A stretch of DNA of 64,000 nt from Streptomyces sp. NBC_01335 (lineage in GTDB: Bacteria > Actinomycetota > Actinomycetes > Streptomycetales > Streptomycetaceae): contig NZ_CP108371.1 in the NCBI RefSeq assembly GCF_035953295.1, positions 42,934 through 106,933 on the forward strand, written 5' to 3'. The notes under the pieces are model-generated. The model was given only the letters and a program-made list of their open reading frames with translations, had not been told where the DNA came from and did no database searches. This document shows positions 1-7,954 of the stretch, piece after piece. The translations under genes and the position numbers were made by a program. Position 1 is the first letter of the stretch; the number at the start of each line of letters is the position of its first letter.

Positions 1-2
1 AG

Positions 3-320
3 CAGATCTCCTACTACGCGGCCCCGCCCGCCCCCGCCCCGCAGCCCTACGTCTCCCCGCTCCTGGTGAAGGCCGCGCTGGTGGCGTTCATCCTCGGCGT
101 CACCGGAGTCGGCATCTACTTCCTGGCGACCGCGCTCGTCGCCCTCATCAACGCGGTCGTGCTCCTGGTCGCCGTCCTCGCGGGCGGCGCGCTGGTGCTG
201 AAGATGTTCAGCACCAGCGCCGGCCGCCGCACCCCGATCACCGTCCAGGCCCGCGGCCGCGCCAAGGTCCAGATCCACACCGGCATCGGAAACAACCGTG
301 GCCGCCGCGGCGGCCGCTGA
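3..320 (+). CDS. Small membrane protein, 5' end outside window
   Basis: The reading frame is open to the left edge, so the N-terminus is missing. The visible part begins with a Pro/Ala-rich segment (YYAAPPAPAP), followed by two adjoining hydrophobic helices (about 45 residues from the GTG at 66) and a basic, Gly/Arg-rich tail. A Pro-rich head, a hydrophobic hairpin and a basic tail are typical of small membrane proteins in Streptomyces transfer clusters (Spd-like), but I cannot assign a family. The GTG at 66 is an internal possible start; continuity of the upstream frame argues against it. The next gene starts inside this one, so the two are probably translationally coupled. Confidence 0.6.
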   Translation, partial: QISYYAAPPAPAPQPYVSPLLVKAALVAFILGVTGVGIYFLATALVALINAVVLLVAVLAGGALVLKMFSTSAGRRTPITVQARGRAKVQIHTGIGNNRGRRGGR

Positions 321-750
321 TCCCACCCCCGGCGGACAGCCGCCCGTCCGGGACGTGCCGATGTACGAACCCCGCACCGGGGCGCTGCCCGTCTACCGGT
401 GGCGCCAAGCCCCGAAAGGGCTCGCCACCCGCCGCCAGCTGCGCGAACAACGGCTGCGGCCCGGCGGCCAGGACCCGGTCGCCGTCATCGAATGCCGGGG
501 CGGCAAGCGCAAGGCGTGGCTGTACGAGATCGACCGCGCCCTGCCGATCCGGCCGATGACCCTCGCCAAGGAGGTCGCGCTCGACAAGGCGATGGCCAAG
601 CGCCAGACCTGCCCGACCTGCCGGCGCCGCTACACCCACTGCTTACCCCTGCGCACCCTCGGGGCGTGCCTGGATTGCCACGACGGCACCCCGGCCGCGC
701 CCTTCAGCTATGTGCTGCCGCCCGGCGAGTCTTTCGCGGCTGCGGCGTGA
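298..750 (+). CDS. RRQRL-motif zinc-binding protein
   Basis: The 150-residue protein carries RRQLR (45-49) and QRLRPGGQ (51-58), the basic motif naming the RRQRL-motif zinc-binding proteins common on Streptomyces plasmids and integrative elements. It also has a CPTC...CLDC zinc ribbon (C105, C108, C124, C127, with C115 nearby). Family members sit in transfer clusters; their biochemical role is not known, though the basic motif plus zinc ribbon suggests nucleic-acid contact. The GTG start at 298 lies inside the preceding gene (overlap 23 bases), indicating coupling. A GC hairpin (781-803) follows the stop. Confidence 0.75.
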   Translation: MAAAAAADPTPGGQPPVRDVPMYEPRTGALPVYRWRQAPKGLATRRQLREQRLRPGGQDPVAVIECRGGKRKAWLYEIDRALPIRPMTLAKEVALDKAMAKRQTCPTCRRRYTHCLPLRTLGACLDCHDGTPAAPFSYVLPPGESFAAAA

Positions 751-780
751 ACCCCTTCCCGCGTCTGCCGGTTGCCTGAT

Positions 781-803
781 CCACCCGCCCGTGCGGCGGG
801 TGG
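781..803 (+). other. GC-rich intergenic hairpin
   Basis: Arms CCACCCGCC and GGCGGGTGG (9 bp, perfect) enclose a 5-base loop. A related copy with imperfect arms and the same flanks lies at 1472-1500. There is no T-tract, so it is more likely an RNA processing or attenuation element than a classical terminator. Confidence 0.6.
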
Positions 804-860
804 TGAAGGGGAGTCGGCCAGCCCGGCCTGTCCCGTGACCACCGTGAAGGAGCCCGCCCG

Positions 861-1454
861 GTGACCGAGCCCGTCCCGCACGACCCCCAGTCCCCCGTCC
901 CGCCGCTGGACACCATCGACGACAGCCAGCGCATCCCGCCCCGGCGGCCCGCCCCGCTCCGGCGGCCGCCGATCAGCTCCGCCGACGACCTCCCGGCCGG
1001 TGCCGTCGCCGCCCTCGGGTTCGTCAGCATCGTCGCCCTGGTCCTCACCCTCACCTGGGCCGTCCCCAGGGGCATCACCTGGTACCACCACCAGGACTGG
1101 GCGTGGGTCACCCAGGCGACCGCCACCGTCGCCGACCCCGTCCACGCCTACCTGACCGCGCACACGGCCGGCCTTCCGCTGACGGCCTCCAGCGCGTTCG
1201 TGATCTGGCAGGGCGTCGGCCTCGGAGCCCTCGCCGCGTCCTGGTTCACCGGCGCCGTCGGCGCCCGCCTGACCTGGATCGCGCACGGCACCTGCTCGGT
1301 CCTCATGGTCTGGGACGCCTCCCCCGCCGCAGGCCGACCCGTCGCCACCGCGCTCACCGTCCTCGCCTGGACGATCGGCAGCCTCTTCGCCCTGCGCGGC
1401 CTGTCCCTGCGCCCGCTGATCCACCTGCACAACCACAACCAACCGTCTCGCTGA
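861..1454 (+). CDS. Predicted membrane protein of transfer cluster
   Basis: The protein has 197 residues, a Pro/Arg-rich cytoplasmic-looking head (1-45) and then about four hydrophobic segments (around 50-70, 105-120, 125-150 and 160-180). The GTG start is preceded by AAGGAG at a good distance. It sits between the RRQRL protein and a PycTM-like protein, in a place where Streptomyces plasmids often carry spread (Spd) membrane proteins. No enzymatic motif is visible. Membrane location is supported by the sequence; a role in mycelial spread is inferred from position only. Confidence 0.6.
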   Translation: MTEPVPHDPQSPVPPLDTIDDSQRIPPRRPAPLRRPPISSADDLPAGAVAALGFVSIVALVLTLTWAVPRGITWYHHQDWAWVTQATATVADPVHAYLTAHTAGLPLTASSAFVIWQGVGLGALAASWFTGAVGARLTWIAHGTCSVLMVWDASPAAGRPVATALTVLAWTIGSLFALRGLSLRPLIHLHNHNQPSR

Positions 1455-1541
1455 TCTGACGGCTGCCTGATCCACCCGCCCCGCCTCGCGGGCCGGGTGG
1501 TGACGGGGAGCCGGACAGCCCGGCCCGGATGGGAATCGCAC

Positions 1542-2009
1542 GTGACCATCGCCCCTCTCACCAACACCGGCGACCGGAACCGGGACACCGCCTGCGCCGC
1601 CGTCACCGGGGAGATCGCCCGCACCGACAGCAAGGCCAGCCTCCTGCTCGCCTTCACCGGTGCGGTCCTCGCCGGTCTGGCCAGCATCGCCGACAAGGAC
1701 CTGCCCGTGTTCACGAAGGTCGTCGGCGGCCTGGCCGTCCTCGCCCTCGCCGCCGCGGCGGTCTTACTCCTCCTGGTCGTCCGGCCCTGCCTCACGGTCG
1801 GCACGGCCGCACCGGGCACCTTCCCGCAGTGGGCGCGCCTGGAGGAGAACGAACTCGAGGTGGCGATGGAGCAGGACCACCGCCTCGCCTGCATCAAGGC
1901 GCTGTCGATCCTCGCGGCCCGCAAGTTCCAGCGCCTGACCCTCGCGGTCGACGTCATCCTCGCCGCGCTCGCCCTGCTGACCACTGCGGCGATCGGGGTG
2001 CTGGTGTGA
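1542..2009 (+). CDS. PycTM (DUF5706)-like membrane protein
   Basis: The 155-residue protein has the layout of the Pycsar transmembrane effector domain. A short soluble head leads to D-x-K-A-S (29-33) at the start of the first helix (33-50), a second helix follows (58-80), then a soluble loop and a third C-terminal helix (about 133-155). In Pycsar systems such effectors are activated by cyclic pyrimidine nucleotides and damage the membrane; related domains also occur on mobile elements without a cyclase. No class III cyclase was seen nearby. GTG 1542 was chosen because the longer frame from 1497 runs through a repeated leader. The stop overlaps the next start (GTGA). Confidence 0.6.
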   Translation: MTIAPLTNTGDRNRDTACAAVTGEIARTDSKASLLLAFTGAVLAGLASIADKDLPVFTKVVGGLAVLALAAAAVLLLLVVRPCLTVGTAAPGTFPQWARLEENELEVAMEQDHRLACIKALSILAARKFQRLTLAVDVILAALALLTTAAIGVLV

Positions 2010-2137
2010 GCACCGCCGCCAGCTTCGTCATCAGCTACGCCAGCATCGCCAGCGCGCTCGCCGTCCCGTTCGTGATCGCCGCCGCTCGCCGCACCGCCGC
2101 CCGCATCCATGCCCAGGCCGACCAGAAGGAGCAGTAA
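2006..2137 (+). CDS. Small hydrophobic peptide, 43 aa
   Basis: This short gene begins at a GTG overlapping the previous stop by four bases and ends just before the next Shine-Dalgarno sequence. Residues 5-28 form one hydrophobic helix (ASFVISYASIASALAVPFVI), followed by a basic/amphipathic tail. The four-base overlap implies translational coupling with the PycTM-like protein. A one-helix partner of a membrane effector could regulate it, but that is inference from position alone. Confidence 0.55.
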   Translation: MSTAASFVISYASIASALAVPFVIAAARRTAARIHAQADQKEQ

Positions 2138-2140
2138 CCC

Positions 2141-2710
2141 ATGGCACTCACCCTGTTCGCCCGCCGCCCCGAGCCCGTCGAAGCGCCGGCCCCCGACCCG
2201 TGGCCCGAGATCGGCGAGACCTGGAAGCCCGAGGGCGTCACCATCGCCCAGCGGTACTACAACCAGGCCCACGCGGTCGTTCTCGTCTACACCCCCGACG
2301 ACGACAAGACCGGTCACTGCTACACGGTCGCGTGCCTCGGCTGCCACTTCGCCTCCGCGTACGGCGGAAAGCCCACGTACACCCCCTACGGCCTTGCCCA
2401 GGCCGCGACGGTCGCCAACGAGCACGCCACGACCTGCCGCGCACTGCCCCGCACCCTTCCCGCCCGCCCGGACGACGACACCGTGCGCGAGCAGTTGCAC
2501 GCCTGGGTGAACGACAACCGCCGTTACGCGACCAACCAGCTGTGGCTCTCCTCCCTGGACCTGCGCCGCCTCACCATGCAGCGCACCACCGCCTGGATCG
2601 AGAACGTGCTCCAGCAGCTGGCAGCCGACCAGCCCGACGTCCTGCGTATCGAGCGCAGCAGCCACAGCGGCTACGTCTCCTACTACGCCCGCAGCAAACC
2701 GAAAAACTGA
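2141..2710 (+). CDS. Hypothetical zinc-ligand protein
   Basis: The 189-residue soluble protein starts at ATG after AAGGAG. Its middle carries possible zinc ligands (CYTVACLGCHF, later H and C in HATTCR); the second half is helical and charged. I do not recognise the family. It is the fifth gene of the left cluster and is followed by a 15-bp perfect GC hairpin. The strong ribosome binding site and codon use support a real gene. Confidence 0.6.
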   Translation: MALTLFARRPEPVEAPAPDPWPEIGETWKPEGVTIAQRYYNQAHAVVLVYTPDDDKTGHCYTVACLGCHFASAYGGKPTYTPYGLAQAATVANEHATTCRALPRTLPARPDDDTVREQLHAWVNDNRRYATNQLWLSSLDLRRLTMQRTTAWIENVLQQLAADQPDVLRIERSSHSGYVSYYARSKPKN

Positions 2711-2726
2711 CCGGCGCTCACCGTGC

Positions 2727-2760
2727 GCCCCCGCCCGCCGGCCACCCGGCGGGCGGGGGC
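2727..2760 (+). other. Perfect 15-bp GC hairpin
   Basis: Left arm 2727-2741 and right arm 2746-2760 are perfectly complementary around a 4-base loop. It lies 17 bases after the stop at 2710 and lacks a T-tract. It is one of several such hairpins in this cluster's spacers and could act as a weak terminator or mRNA stabiliser. Confidence 0.65.
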
Positions 2761-2819
2761 GTCGCGGTGTCCGCCGGGTCAACCGAGACCAGGCGACCGG
2801 CCCTCCCCCGGAGGTCACC

Positions 2820-3209
2820 GTGCCCCGCACCCGCCACACCCTCATGGAAACTGTCGCGGCCCGCCTCGGGTGGCGACGCACCTACCGCGACCCGGCCCAG
2901 CTCGACGTCCTGCTGACCGAGCAGAGCGACACCGCGTACACCGAGGCCGAGGCCGCCGGCCATGCCCGGCTGGCCACCGCGAAGAACTGCACCGCACAGC
3001 ACGTCCAGCCCGGTGTCCTGGACGTCCGGGGCCGGGTCCTGGCCGACGTCCTCTACCTGGAAGGCGTCCTGACCGGCGCCCGCAACCGGAACCTGGAGCC
3101 GGAACTCCTCGAGCTCCTGGAGGCCGCCGTCGACCACGGCCACGAGCTGACCGTGCTCCTCGCGCACACCGCCCGCACCACCGCCGCCGCTCACACCGCC
3201 GGCCTCTGA
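2820..3209 (+). CDS. Hypothetical protein, 129 aa
   Basis: A GTG start follows GGAGGTCACC, an excellent ribosome binding site. The product is mostly helical, with no membrane segment and no motif I recognise; it ends in an Ala/Thr-rich tail. Its only cue is position in the transfer/accessory cluster. Confidence 0.55.
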   Translation: MPRTRHTLMETVAARLGWRRTYRDPAQLDVLLTEQSDTAYTEAEAAGHARLATAKNCTAQHVQPGVLDVRGRVLADVLYLEGVLTGARNRNLEPELLELLEAAVDHGHELTVLLAHTARTTAAAHTAGL

Positions 3210-3301
3210 GCGCCCGGGGTGACCGCAGGCCTCGGCCCCGGCCGCCCCGGAGCACCACCCTTTCCCTCTCCCAGCGCACCCAGAACAAGGAGTCCTTCAC
3301 C

Positions 3302-3994
3302 ATGAACGCATCCCTGCGCCAGGTGGCCACCACCGTCGCCAGCTCGATGATCGACGGCGCCAGCATGGTCGCCGCGCTGATCGGCGGCGCCACCGGCGCC
3401 TACCTCGGCTACCAGATCACCCCCACCTCCTGGGCCGACAGCCTGCGGATCACCGCGGCCGGGGCCGCCGCCGTCTTCGGCGCGATCGCCGTCGACGGCC
3501 TCGCCGAACACGCCCTCGCCCCGCTGCGCCGGATGACCCGCGTTACGTTCATCCCCACCCGCCAGTCCGCCCCGGCCCCGGCCGCCACGCTGGACGAGGC
3601 CCTCGCCCAGGTCATCACCGCGACCGAGGACGACGCCGCACACCGAGCCGCCAACGGCGCCTTCCAGATCGACGGCGGCGACACGTTCCTGCGGGACGCG
3701 AGCCGGTGGCGCGGCTACGAGAACGGCGAGGCGTCCTTCTACCTCGCCCCGGGCGTCGTGCTCCACCACCGCGCCGAGAGGGACGAGTACAAGCACACCT
3801 TCACGCTGCTGACCGGCGACGGCGAGCAGCCGGTGCGCATCACCGGGATGGAGCAGGTCCGCCACCACCTCGCCGCCCGCGCCGCCGGCCTCCCCGCCGC
3901 CCCGGTGACCACCGGCACCGGGGACGGGGCCGGCGACGAGCACAGGGTCTCGGTCGCCGAGCTCGACGACTACCTCAAGGCCCTCGAGGGCTGA
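3302..3994 (+). CDS. Membrane-anchored hypothetical protein
   Basis: The 230-residue protein starts at ATG 3302 after AAGGAG. Two hydrophobic helices near the N-terminus (about 15-40 and 45-65) are Gly/Ala-rich; the remainder is soluble, with a compact alpha/beta-looking middle (95-175) and an acidic end. I do not recognise the family. The larger frame beginning at 2723 overlaps the previous gene and has no supporting features. Confidence 0.55.
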   Translation: MNASLRQVATTVASSMIDGASMVAALIGGATGAYLGYQITPTSWADSLRITAAGAAAVFGAIAVDGLAEHALAPLRRMTRVTFIPTRQSAPAPAATLDEALAQVITATEDDAAHRAANGAFQIDGGDTFLRDASRWRGYENGEASFYLAPGVVLHHRAERDEYKHTFTLLTGDGEQPVRITGMEQVRHHLAARAAGLPAAPVTTGTGDGAGDEHRVSVAELDDYLKALEG

Positions 3995-4007
3995 CGGGCT
4001 GCCCGTT

Positions 4008-4034
4008 CCGCCCCGGCCCTTCCGGCCGGGGCGG
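4008..4034 (+). other. GC hairpin after hypothetical gene
   Basis: Arms CCGCCCCGGCC and GGCCGGGGCGG (11 bp, perfect) flank a 5-base loop. An almost identical hairpin lies at 6662-6689, so the element is reused within the cluster. Confidence 0.65.
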
Positions 4035-4078
4035 TGCGGTGGCCAATCAGCCCCGCCTCCGAGAGGAACCCCTCCCCG

Positions 4079-4648
4079 ATGCCCCTCACCAAGAACAGGA
4101 CCTCCAAGCTCAGCGTCCTGCGCTACGGCGCCTTCGTCTCCCGCACCGCCGAACAGCGCGTCCTCTCCCGCGCGTCGGCCGTTCAGAACCTGGTCCACGA
4201 CCACTACGGCCGCCGCCCGCTGGGCCCGGTCACGATCGTCCTGACGAAGCCGCACCTGCTCCTCGGGCTCGCCAACGAGGCGCAGGGCGAAGCGGCCGCT
4301 GTCCCGGCCAACGTCTGGAAGTCCGCCGGCACCAAGCAGGCCATCGTCGGCAAGACCCGGGACTTCCGCGTCGCCACGGTCATCGCCCCCAAGGGCGCGA
4401 TGTGGATGCTGCTGTCCGCCCCGAAGCTGCGCGACCGCAAGCAGCTCCAGCTCGCTCTGCTGCGCGGCTTCGTCGAAGTCGACCAGCTCATCCGCTCCGG
4501 CGCCCGTGAGAACCGCATCACCTGGATCCGCCACGAGATGAAGGTCCACCCGCTCAGCAAGCGCCAGGCCAACAAGTTCCAGGCGCAGATGTTCGCCGAC
4601 GGAGCCGAAGCCGAACGCGTCACCGCCGACCTCGCCCGGCGCCTGTGA
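4079..4648 (+). CDS. Hypothetical basic protein, 189 aa
   Basis: ATG 4079 is chosen over an upstream ATG at 4034 because GAGAGGAA sits just before it and the upstream stretch is the hairpin spacer. The protein is basic, with a hydrophobic beta-rich centre (PVTIVLTKPHLLLGL) and a helical C-terminus. No known domain was recognised. Confidence 0.55.
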   Translation: MPLTKNRTSKLSVLRYGAFVSRTAEQRVLSRASAVQNLVHDHYGRRPLGPVTIVLTKPHLLLGLANEAQGEAAAVPANVWKSAGTKQAIVGKTRDFRVATVIAPKGAMWMLLSAPKLRDRKQLQLALLRGFVEVDQLIRSGARENRITWIRHEMKVHPLSKRQANKFQAQMFADGAEAERVTADLARRL

Positions 4649-4732
4649 CCTGACGTACCGCCGTGCCGTCCCGGGCCCGGGCCGGGACGGTGCGGGGGCA
4701 CGTCAGCCCACCGTCACCGCCAGGAGGCGCCC

Positions 4733-5296
4733 ATGCCCCACCCCGCCGCACACGCCCCCACCCGCTTCATCACGCTCCTCGGGGAGATCGTCGGATCCGA
4801 GTGGACCCCGCCCGACGTCCCGAACTGGCCGGTCAACTTCACCCGCCCCGCCGCCGACCTCGCCCTCACCGTCTACCCGCAGCGCAGGAACAGCCGGATC
4901 GTCTTCACCACCGCGTCGCTGACCGCCCCCGACCGGCGGTGCCACGTGAAGTACACCCCCGACCTGGCGGGCCACGACAGCATCGACGCCTGGCTCGCCG
5001 ACGGCGACCTGGACGCCGTCACCGACGCGCTCACCGTCATCGTCCGGCGGCTGGTCGACCAGCCGCTCCCCGACCCCGTCGTCCCGCACCCCGACCCGGT
5101 CGGCCGCGAGATGGAGTACCTCGCCGAGCACGCCCAGGAGCTGGCCCGGCTCACCGCCCAGTTCGCCGCCGGCCTCATCCGCGGCGAGGCCCTCGCGGAC
5201 CAGGCCAGCCGGATCGCCGCCCTCGCCCAGCAGACCGAGCAGAGCGCCATCCGCGTCGACGAGCTCCGCGGCCCCGCCCCCGCCACCCGCGCCTGA
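4733..5296 (+). CDS. Hypothetical protein, 187 aa
   Basis: ATG follows CAGGAGG at good spacing. The first 100 residues look beta-rich (RIVFTTASLTAPDRR, HVKYTP) and the last 70 form a long Ala-rich helix that could be a coiled coil. The family is not recognised. It shares orientation, spacing and hairpin-containing spacers with its neighbours (hairpin arms at 4666-4674 and 4682-4690 lie upstream). Confidence 0.55.
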   Translation: MPHPAAHAPTRFITLLGEIVGSEWTPPDVPNWPVNFTRPAADLALTVYPQRRNSRIVFTTASLTAPDRRCHVKYTPDLAGHDSIDAWLADGDLDAVTDALTVIVRRLVDQPLPDPVVPHPDPVGREMEYLAEHAQELARLTAQFAAGLIRGEALADQASRIAALAQQTEQSAIRVDELRGPAPATRA

Positions 5297-5342
5297 TCCG
5301 ACCGCCCGCCCAGCACGCTCCCGAGACCACCTGGAGGAAGCC

Positions 5343-6140
5343 ATGGCACACAGCATCCGGCCCGTCGTCCACTACATCGCGACCCGCCCCGACGGCACCG
5401 TCCCGCCCACCGACATCTACCTCGCCCGCTACCTCCGCGCCCAGGGCGAGACCATCTCGACCGTCAACCTCGTCGACCACCTCGGCCAGGTCGTCGACCA
5501 CCCCACCCCCGGCCAGAAGTGGTACACCGACCGGCCCTTCGGCTACTTCCACATGTACACGCGGCCCGGCGAGATCCTGGAGCGCGTCGAGGACGGCTGG
5601 CCCATCCGGCTGTTCGTCGTCGAGCCGCTCGGCGAGACCGGCAACTGGGCCACCGCCTACTCCCCGTACTGGCTGCTGTCCCACCAGATCCGCGTCGTGG
5701 AGGAGACCGACGCCTGGAAGGCGTTCGGACACCGCGGCGCGCAGGTCCTGGCCGAACTCGCGCAGCTGCCCGACCTCGCCCGGCAGTGGGCCACCGATTG
5801 GGCCGCCGACCCCGAGAGCACGCGCCGCATGTACACGGCGTGGGAGAAGCGGGTGGACCACACCCGGGCGCTGACCAGCTGGGCGTTCTGCAGGGCGCAG
5901 TACTCCCGGCGCGAGGCCGCCCTCCAGGCCGCCAACCAGCTCGCCGGGGACGCGGCCGGGCAGGCCGCGACCGCCGCCGGCGCCGACTCGCACACGGTCG
6001 CTCTGATCCAGCTGCGGGCCCGGTGCCTGGTCGCCGGGCAGCTCATGTTCGACCGGATCCGCGACGGCGAGTACGAGCAGTCGATCCGCGGCCTGCTGCT
6101 CGGCGCCGGGCTCGACACCCCGGCGGCCGTCGCCGCCTGA
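5343..6140 (+). CDS. Hypothetical protein, 265 aa
   Basis: ATG follows TGGAGGAAG. The N-terminal 120 residues contain many aromatic residues (WYTDRPFGYFHMYTR); the C-terminal half is helical (AQVLAELAQLPDLARQWATDW), with no transmembrane helix. I do not recognise the family. A perfect 10-bp hairpin (6157-6180) separates it from the Nudix gene. Confidence 0.55.
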   Translation: MAHSIRPVVHYIATRPDGTVPPTDIYLARYLRAQGETISTVNLVDHLGQVVDHPTPGQKWYTDRPFGYFHMYTRPGEILERVEDGWPIRLFVVEPLGETGNWATAYSPYWLLSHQIRVVEETDAWKAFGHRGAQVLAELAQLPDLARQWATDWAADPESTRRMYTAWEKRVDHTRALTSWAFCRAQYSRREAALQAANQLAGDAAGQAATAAGADSHTVALIQLRARCLVAGQLMFDRIRDGEYEQSIRGLLLGAGLDTPAAVAA

Positions 6141-6156
6141 CAGACCGGCATCCTCC

Positions 6157-6180
6157 AGGCCGCCCCGCCCGGGGCGGCCT
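6157..6180 (+). other. GC hairpin before Nudix gene
   Basis: Arms AGGCCGCCCC and GGGGCGGCCT (perfect, 10 bp) have loop GCCC. No T-tract follows; the Nudix gene's ribosome binding site starts about 20 bases downstream. Confidence 0.65.
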
Positions 6181-6211
6181 GCTCCATCCCTTTCAGACCA
6201 GGAGGCATCTG

Positions 6212-6628
6212 ATGACCACCGGCACCACCGACGAGACGATCCGCTACACCGCCGACGTCGTCCTGCTCGCCGCCGGCCACATCCTGCTGATCGAGCGGGG
6301 CTGGGACCCGTTCAAGGGGCAGTGGGCCTTGGCTGGCGGTCACGTGGACACGGGAGAGACCAGCCTGGAGGCCGCCGTGCGCGAGCTGGAGGAGGAGACC
6401 GGCATCACCGTCCCGGCCGCCGAACTCCGGCAGGTGGGCGCTTTCGACGCCCCGGGCCGTGACCCGCGCGGCCGGTACGTCACCGTCGCCTACACGGCCA
6501 CCCTGCCCACGCCGGTCCAGCCGACGGCCGGGGACGACGCCACCGCCGCCCGCTGGTGGCCCCTGAACTCGCTCCCCGACCTCGCCTTCGACCACGCCGA
6601 GATCATCACGGTCGCCCTCAACCGCTGA
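6212..6628 (+). CDS. Nudix hydrolase
   Basis: The 138-residue protein contains the full Nudix box G-x5-E-x7-RELxEExG, beginning at GGHVDTGET (about residues 46-69). It is therefore expected to hydrolyse a nucleoside diphosphate linked to another group, using divalent metal bound by the REVEE-type glutamates. Length matches a minimal stand-alone Nudix enzyme. ATG 6212 follows AGGAGG; the longer upstream frame is a shadow of the preceding gene. Substrate cannot be inferred. Its place just before a GGDEF gene raises the possibility of nucleotide housekeeping or signalling, which is speculation. Confidence 0.9.
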   Translation: MTTGTTDETIRYTADVVLLAAGHILLIERGWDPFKGQWALAGGHVDTGETSLEAAVRELEEETGITVPAAELRQVGAFDAPGRDPRGRYVTVAYTATLPTPVQPTAGDDATAARWWPLNSLPDLAFDHAEIITVALNR

Positions 6629-6661
6629 CCCCCTCCCGCGCGAGCGCGGCGCTCCTCCGTG

Positions 6662-6689
6662 CCGCCCCGGCCCTTCCCGGCCGGGGCGG
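6662..6689 (+). other. GC hairpin after Nudix gene
   Basis: Arms CCGCCCCGGCC and GGCCGGGGCGG, same as at 4008-4034, with a 6-base loop. Probably a duplicated intergenic element. Confidence 0.6.
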
Positions 6690-6760
6690 TCGCGGTGTTC
6701 CGCCACGACCAGCGCCACGCCCCGATCCCGAGACCAGCAGGGCACCACCCGCAGAACACG

Positions 6761-6801
6761 AAAGCGCCCGGGCCGCCGACGCAAACGGCGGCCCGGGCTT
6801 T
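6761..6801 (+). terminator. Hairpin terminator upstream of GGDEF gene
   Basis: The 13-bp perfect GC stem (6766-6778 with 6786-6798) is flanked by AAAG on the left and CTTT on the right. It is the most terminator-like of the spacer hairpins. If it works, the GGDEF-ASCH-WhiB-Lsr2 genes downstream would need their own promoter between 6802 and 6837 or depend on readthrough. Confidence 0.55.
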
Positions 6802-6836
6802 CCTGCCCGTGCCAGAGACGAGAAGGACATCTCAGT

Positions 6837-7496
6837 ATGCCCGCCACCCTGTTACCGACCAAGGCGTTCCACATCACCGCGCTCGTGGTCCCGCTCGCCG
6901 GATGGACCCTGCACACCGCGGTTCTGCTCCGCCGCCTTGACCAGGCGCACCACGACCCGATGACCGGGTGCTGGCGCCGTGAGTTTTTCACCCCCCGCGC
7001 CCAGCGCCTCCTGGAGCGCCACCCTGACGAGGCCGTCCTGGTCCTCGCGGACGCCGACCACTTCAAACAGCTCAACGATGGCTTCGGGCACGCCGCCGGT
7101 GACACCGCGCTCGCCGCGATCGGCCGCCGCCTCACCGAATGGGCCGGACCCCGCGGCGCCGCCGGACGCCTCGGCGGCGACGAGTTCGCCGCGATCACCC
7201 GGATCGACCCCCGCCACCAGGCGCTGCGCCTCGAACACCTGGTCCGGCTGATGCACCGTCCCGTCCCGTACGCGGACGGCACCCTGCCGCTCGCCGTGTC
7301 CCTCGGCGCCGCGACCCTGGCCGCCACCGGCAGCAACGAACTGCCGGTCATGATGCGGGCCGCGGACTCGGCGATGTACCAGGGCAAACACACCGGCCGC
7401 CTCGTCGTCGCTACCCCTGCGCACGCGACCGTGCCCTCCGTCAACGGACGCCGCCTCGGCCGCCCGGGCACCGCCGTTCCGGGACGTGCCGCATGA
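6837..7496 (+). CDS. GGDEF-domain (diguanylate cyclase-like) protein
   Basis: One N-terminal membrane helix (about 11-31) leads directly into a GGDEF domain. The metal/GTP-binding segment DADHFKQLNDGFGH (72-85) and an intact GGDEF signature (113-117) are present, as is the late AMYQGK motif. It should make c-di-GMP if it dimerises. The RxxD inhibitory site expected five residues before GGDEF is absent, so product feedback is probably missing. In Streptomyces c-di-GMP controls development through BldD and RsiG. It overlaps the ASCH gene by four bases (ATGA), starting a tightly coupled run. Confidence 0.85.
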   Translation: MPATLLPTKAFHITALVVPLAGWTLHTAVLLRRLDQAHHDPMTGCWRREFFTPRAQRLLERHPDEAVLVLADADHFKQLNDGFGHAAGDTALAAIGRRLTEWAGPRGAAGRLGGDEFAAITRIDPRHQALRLEHLVRLMHRPVPYADGTLPLAVSLGAATLAATGSNELPVMMRAADSAMYQGKHTGRLVVATPAHATVPSVNGRRLGRPGTAVPGRAA

Positions 7497-7954
7497 CCAC
7501 TACCGCCGTACCGGTCGGTGACTGGATCCGCGGCATCACCATCAGGCAGCCGTGGACGACCGCGATCCTCACCGGCGAGAAGACGGTGGAGAACCGGCCC
7601 CGGCCGTGGTCCTGGCGCGGTTGGCTGCTGCTGCACGCCGGCGCGGCCACCGAGCCCACCGCGATGCGCGACCCGCTGGTCGCCACCGCGATCCGCGGCC
7701 TCGGCCTGCCCACCCGGGCCGTCATCGGCGTCGCCCGCCTCACCGACTGCCACCAGGACGCCGTCGGCACGGCTCCCTGCTCGACGTGGGCGCAGCCCGA
7801 CGCGTTTCACCTCGTCCTGGCCGACGTCCACGAGCTCGCGCTGCCGATCCCGTGGCGGCACGGACAGCTCGGACCGTGGCGCCCCCCGCAGGACCTCGTC
7901 GACCAAGTCCTCCTCCAGCTCCCCCACCTCTCCCCGGAAGGCAGCAGCTCATGA
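7493..7954 (+). CDS. ASCH-domain protein
   Basis: The 153-residue protein opens with the ASCH hallmark: a strand, RQPW (18-21), then GEKTVENR (28-35) and WRGWLLLHAG. ASCH domains have a PUA-like fold and bind RNA or modified nucleosides; some are nucleases or amidohydrolases. It starts within the GGDEF stop (ATGA) and ends within the WhiB-like start (ATGA), so all three are translationally coupled. A specific substrate cannot be assigned. Confidence 0.8.
   Translation: MTTTAVPVGDWIRGITIRQPWTTAILTGEKTVENRPRPWSWRGWLLLHAGAATEPTAMRDPLVATAIRGLGLPTRAVIGVARLTDCHQDAVGTAPCSTWAQPDAFHLVLADVHELALPIPWRHGQLGPWRPPQDLVDQVLLQLPHLSPEGSSS

Noticed and set aside
5657..7927. Very long minus-strand frame opposite the Nudix-GGDEF-ASCH genes
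   Set aside because: It has no domain motif, and spans several real genes and their spacers on the other strand; a GC-rich shadow.
7493..7954. GGDEF gene and PycTM protein considered as a Pycsar cyclase-effector pair
   Set aside because: Pycsar cyclases are class III nucleotidyl cyclases, not GGDEF proteins, and the two genes are 5 kb apart.
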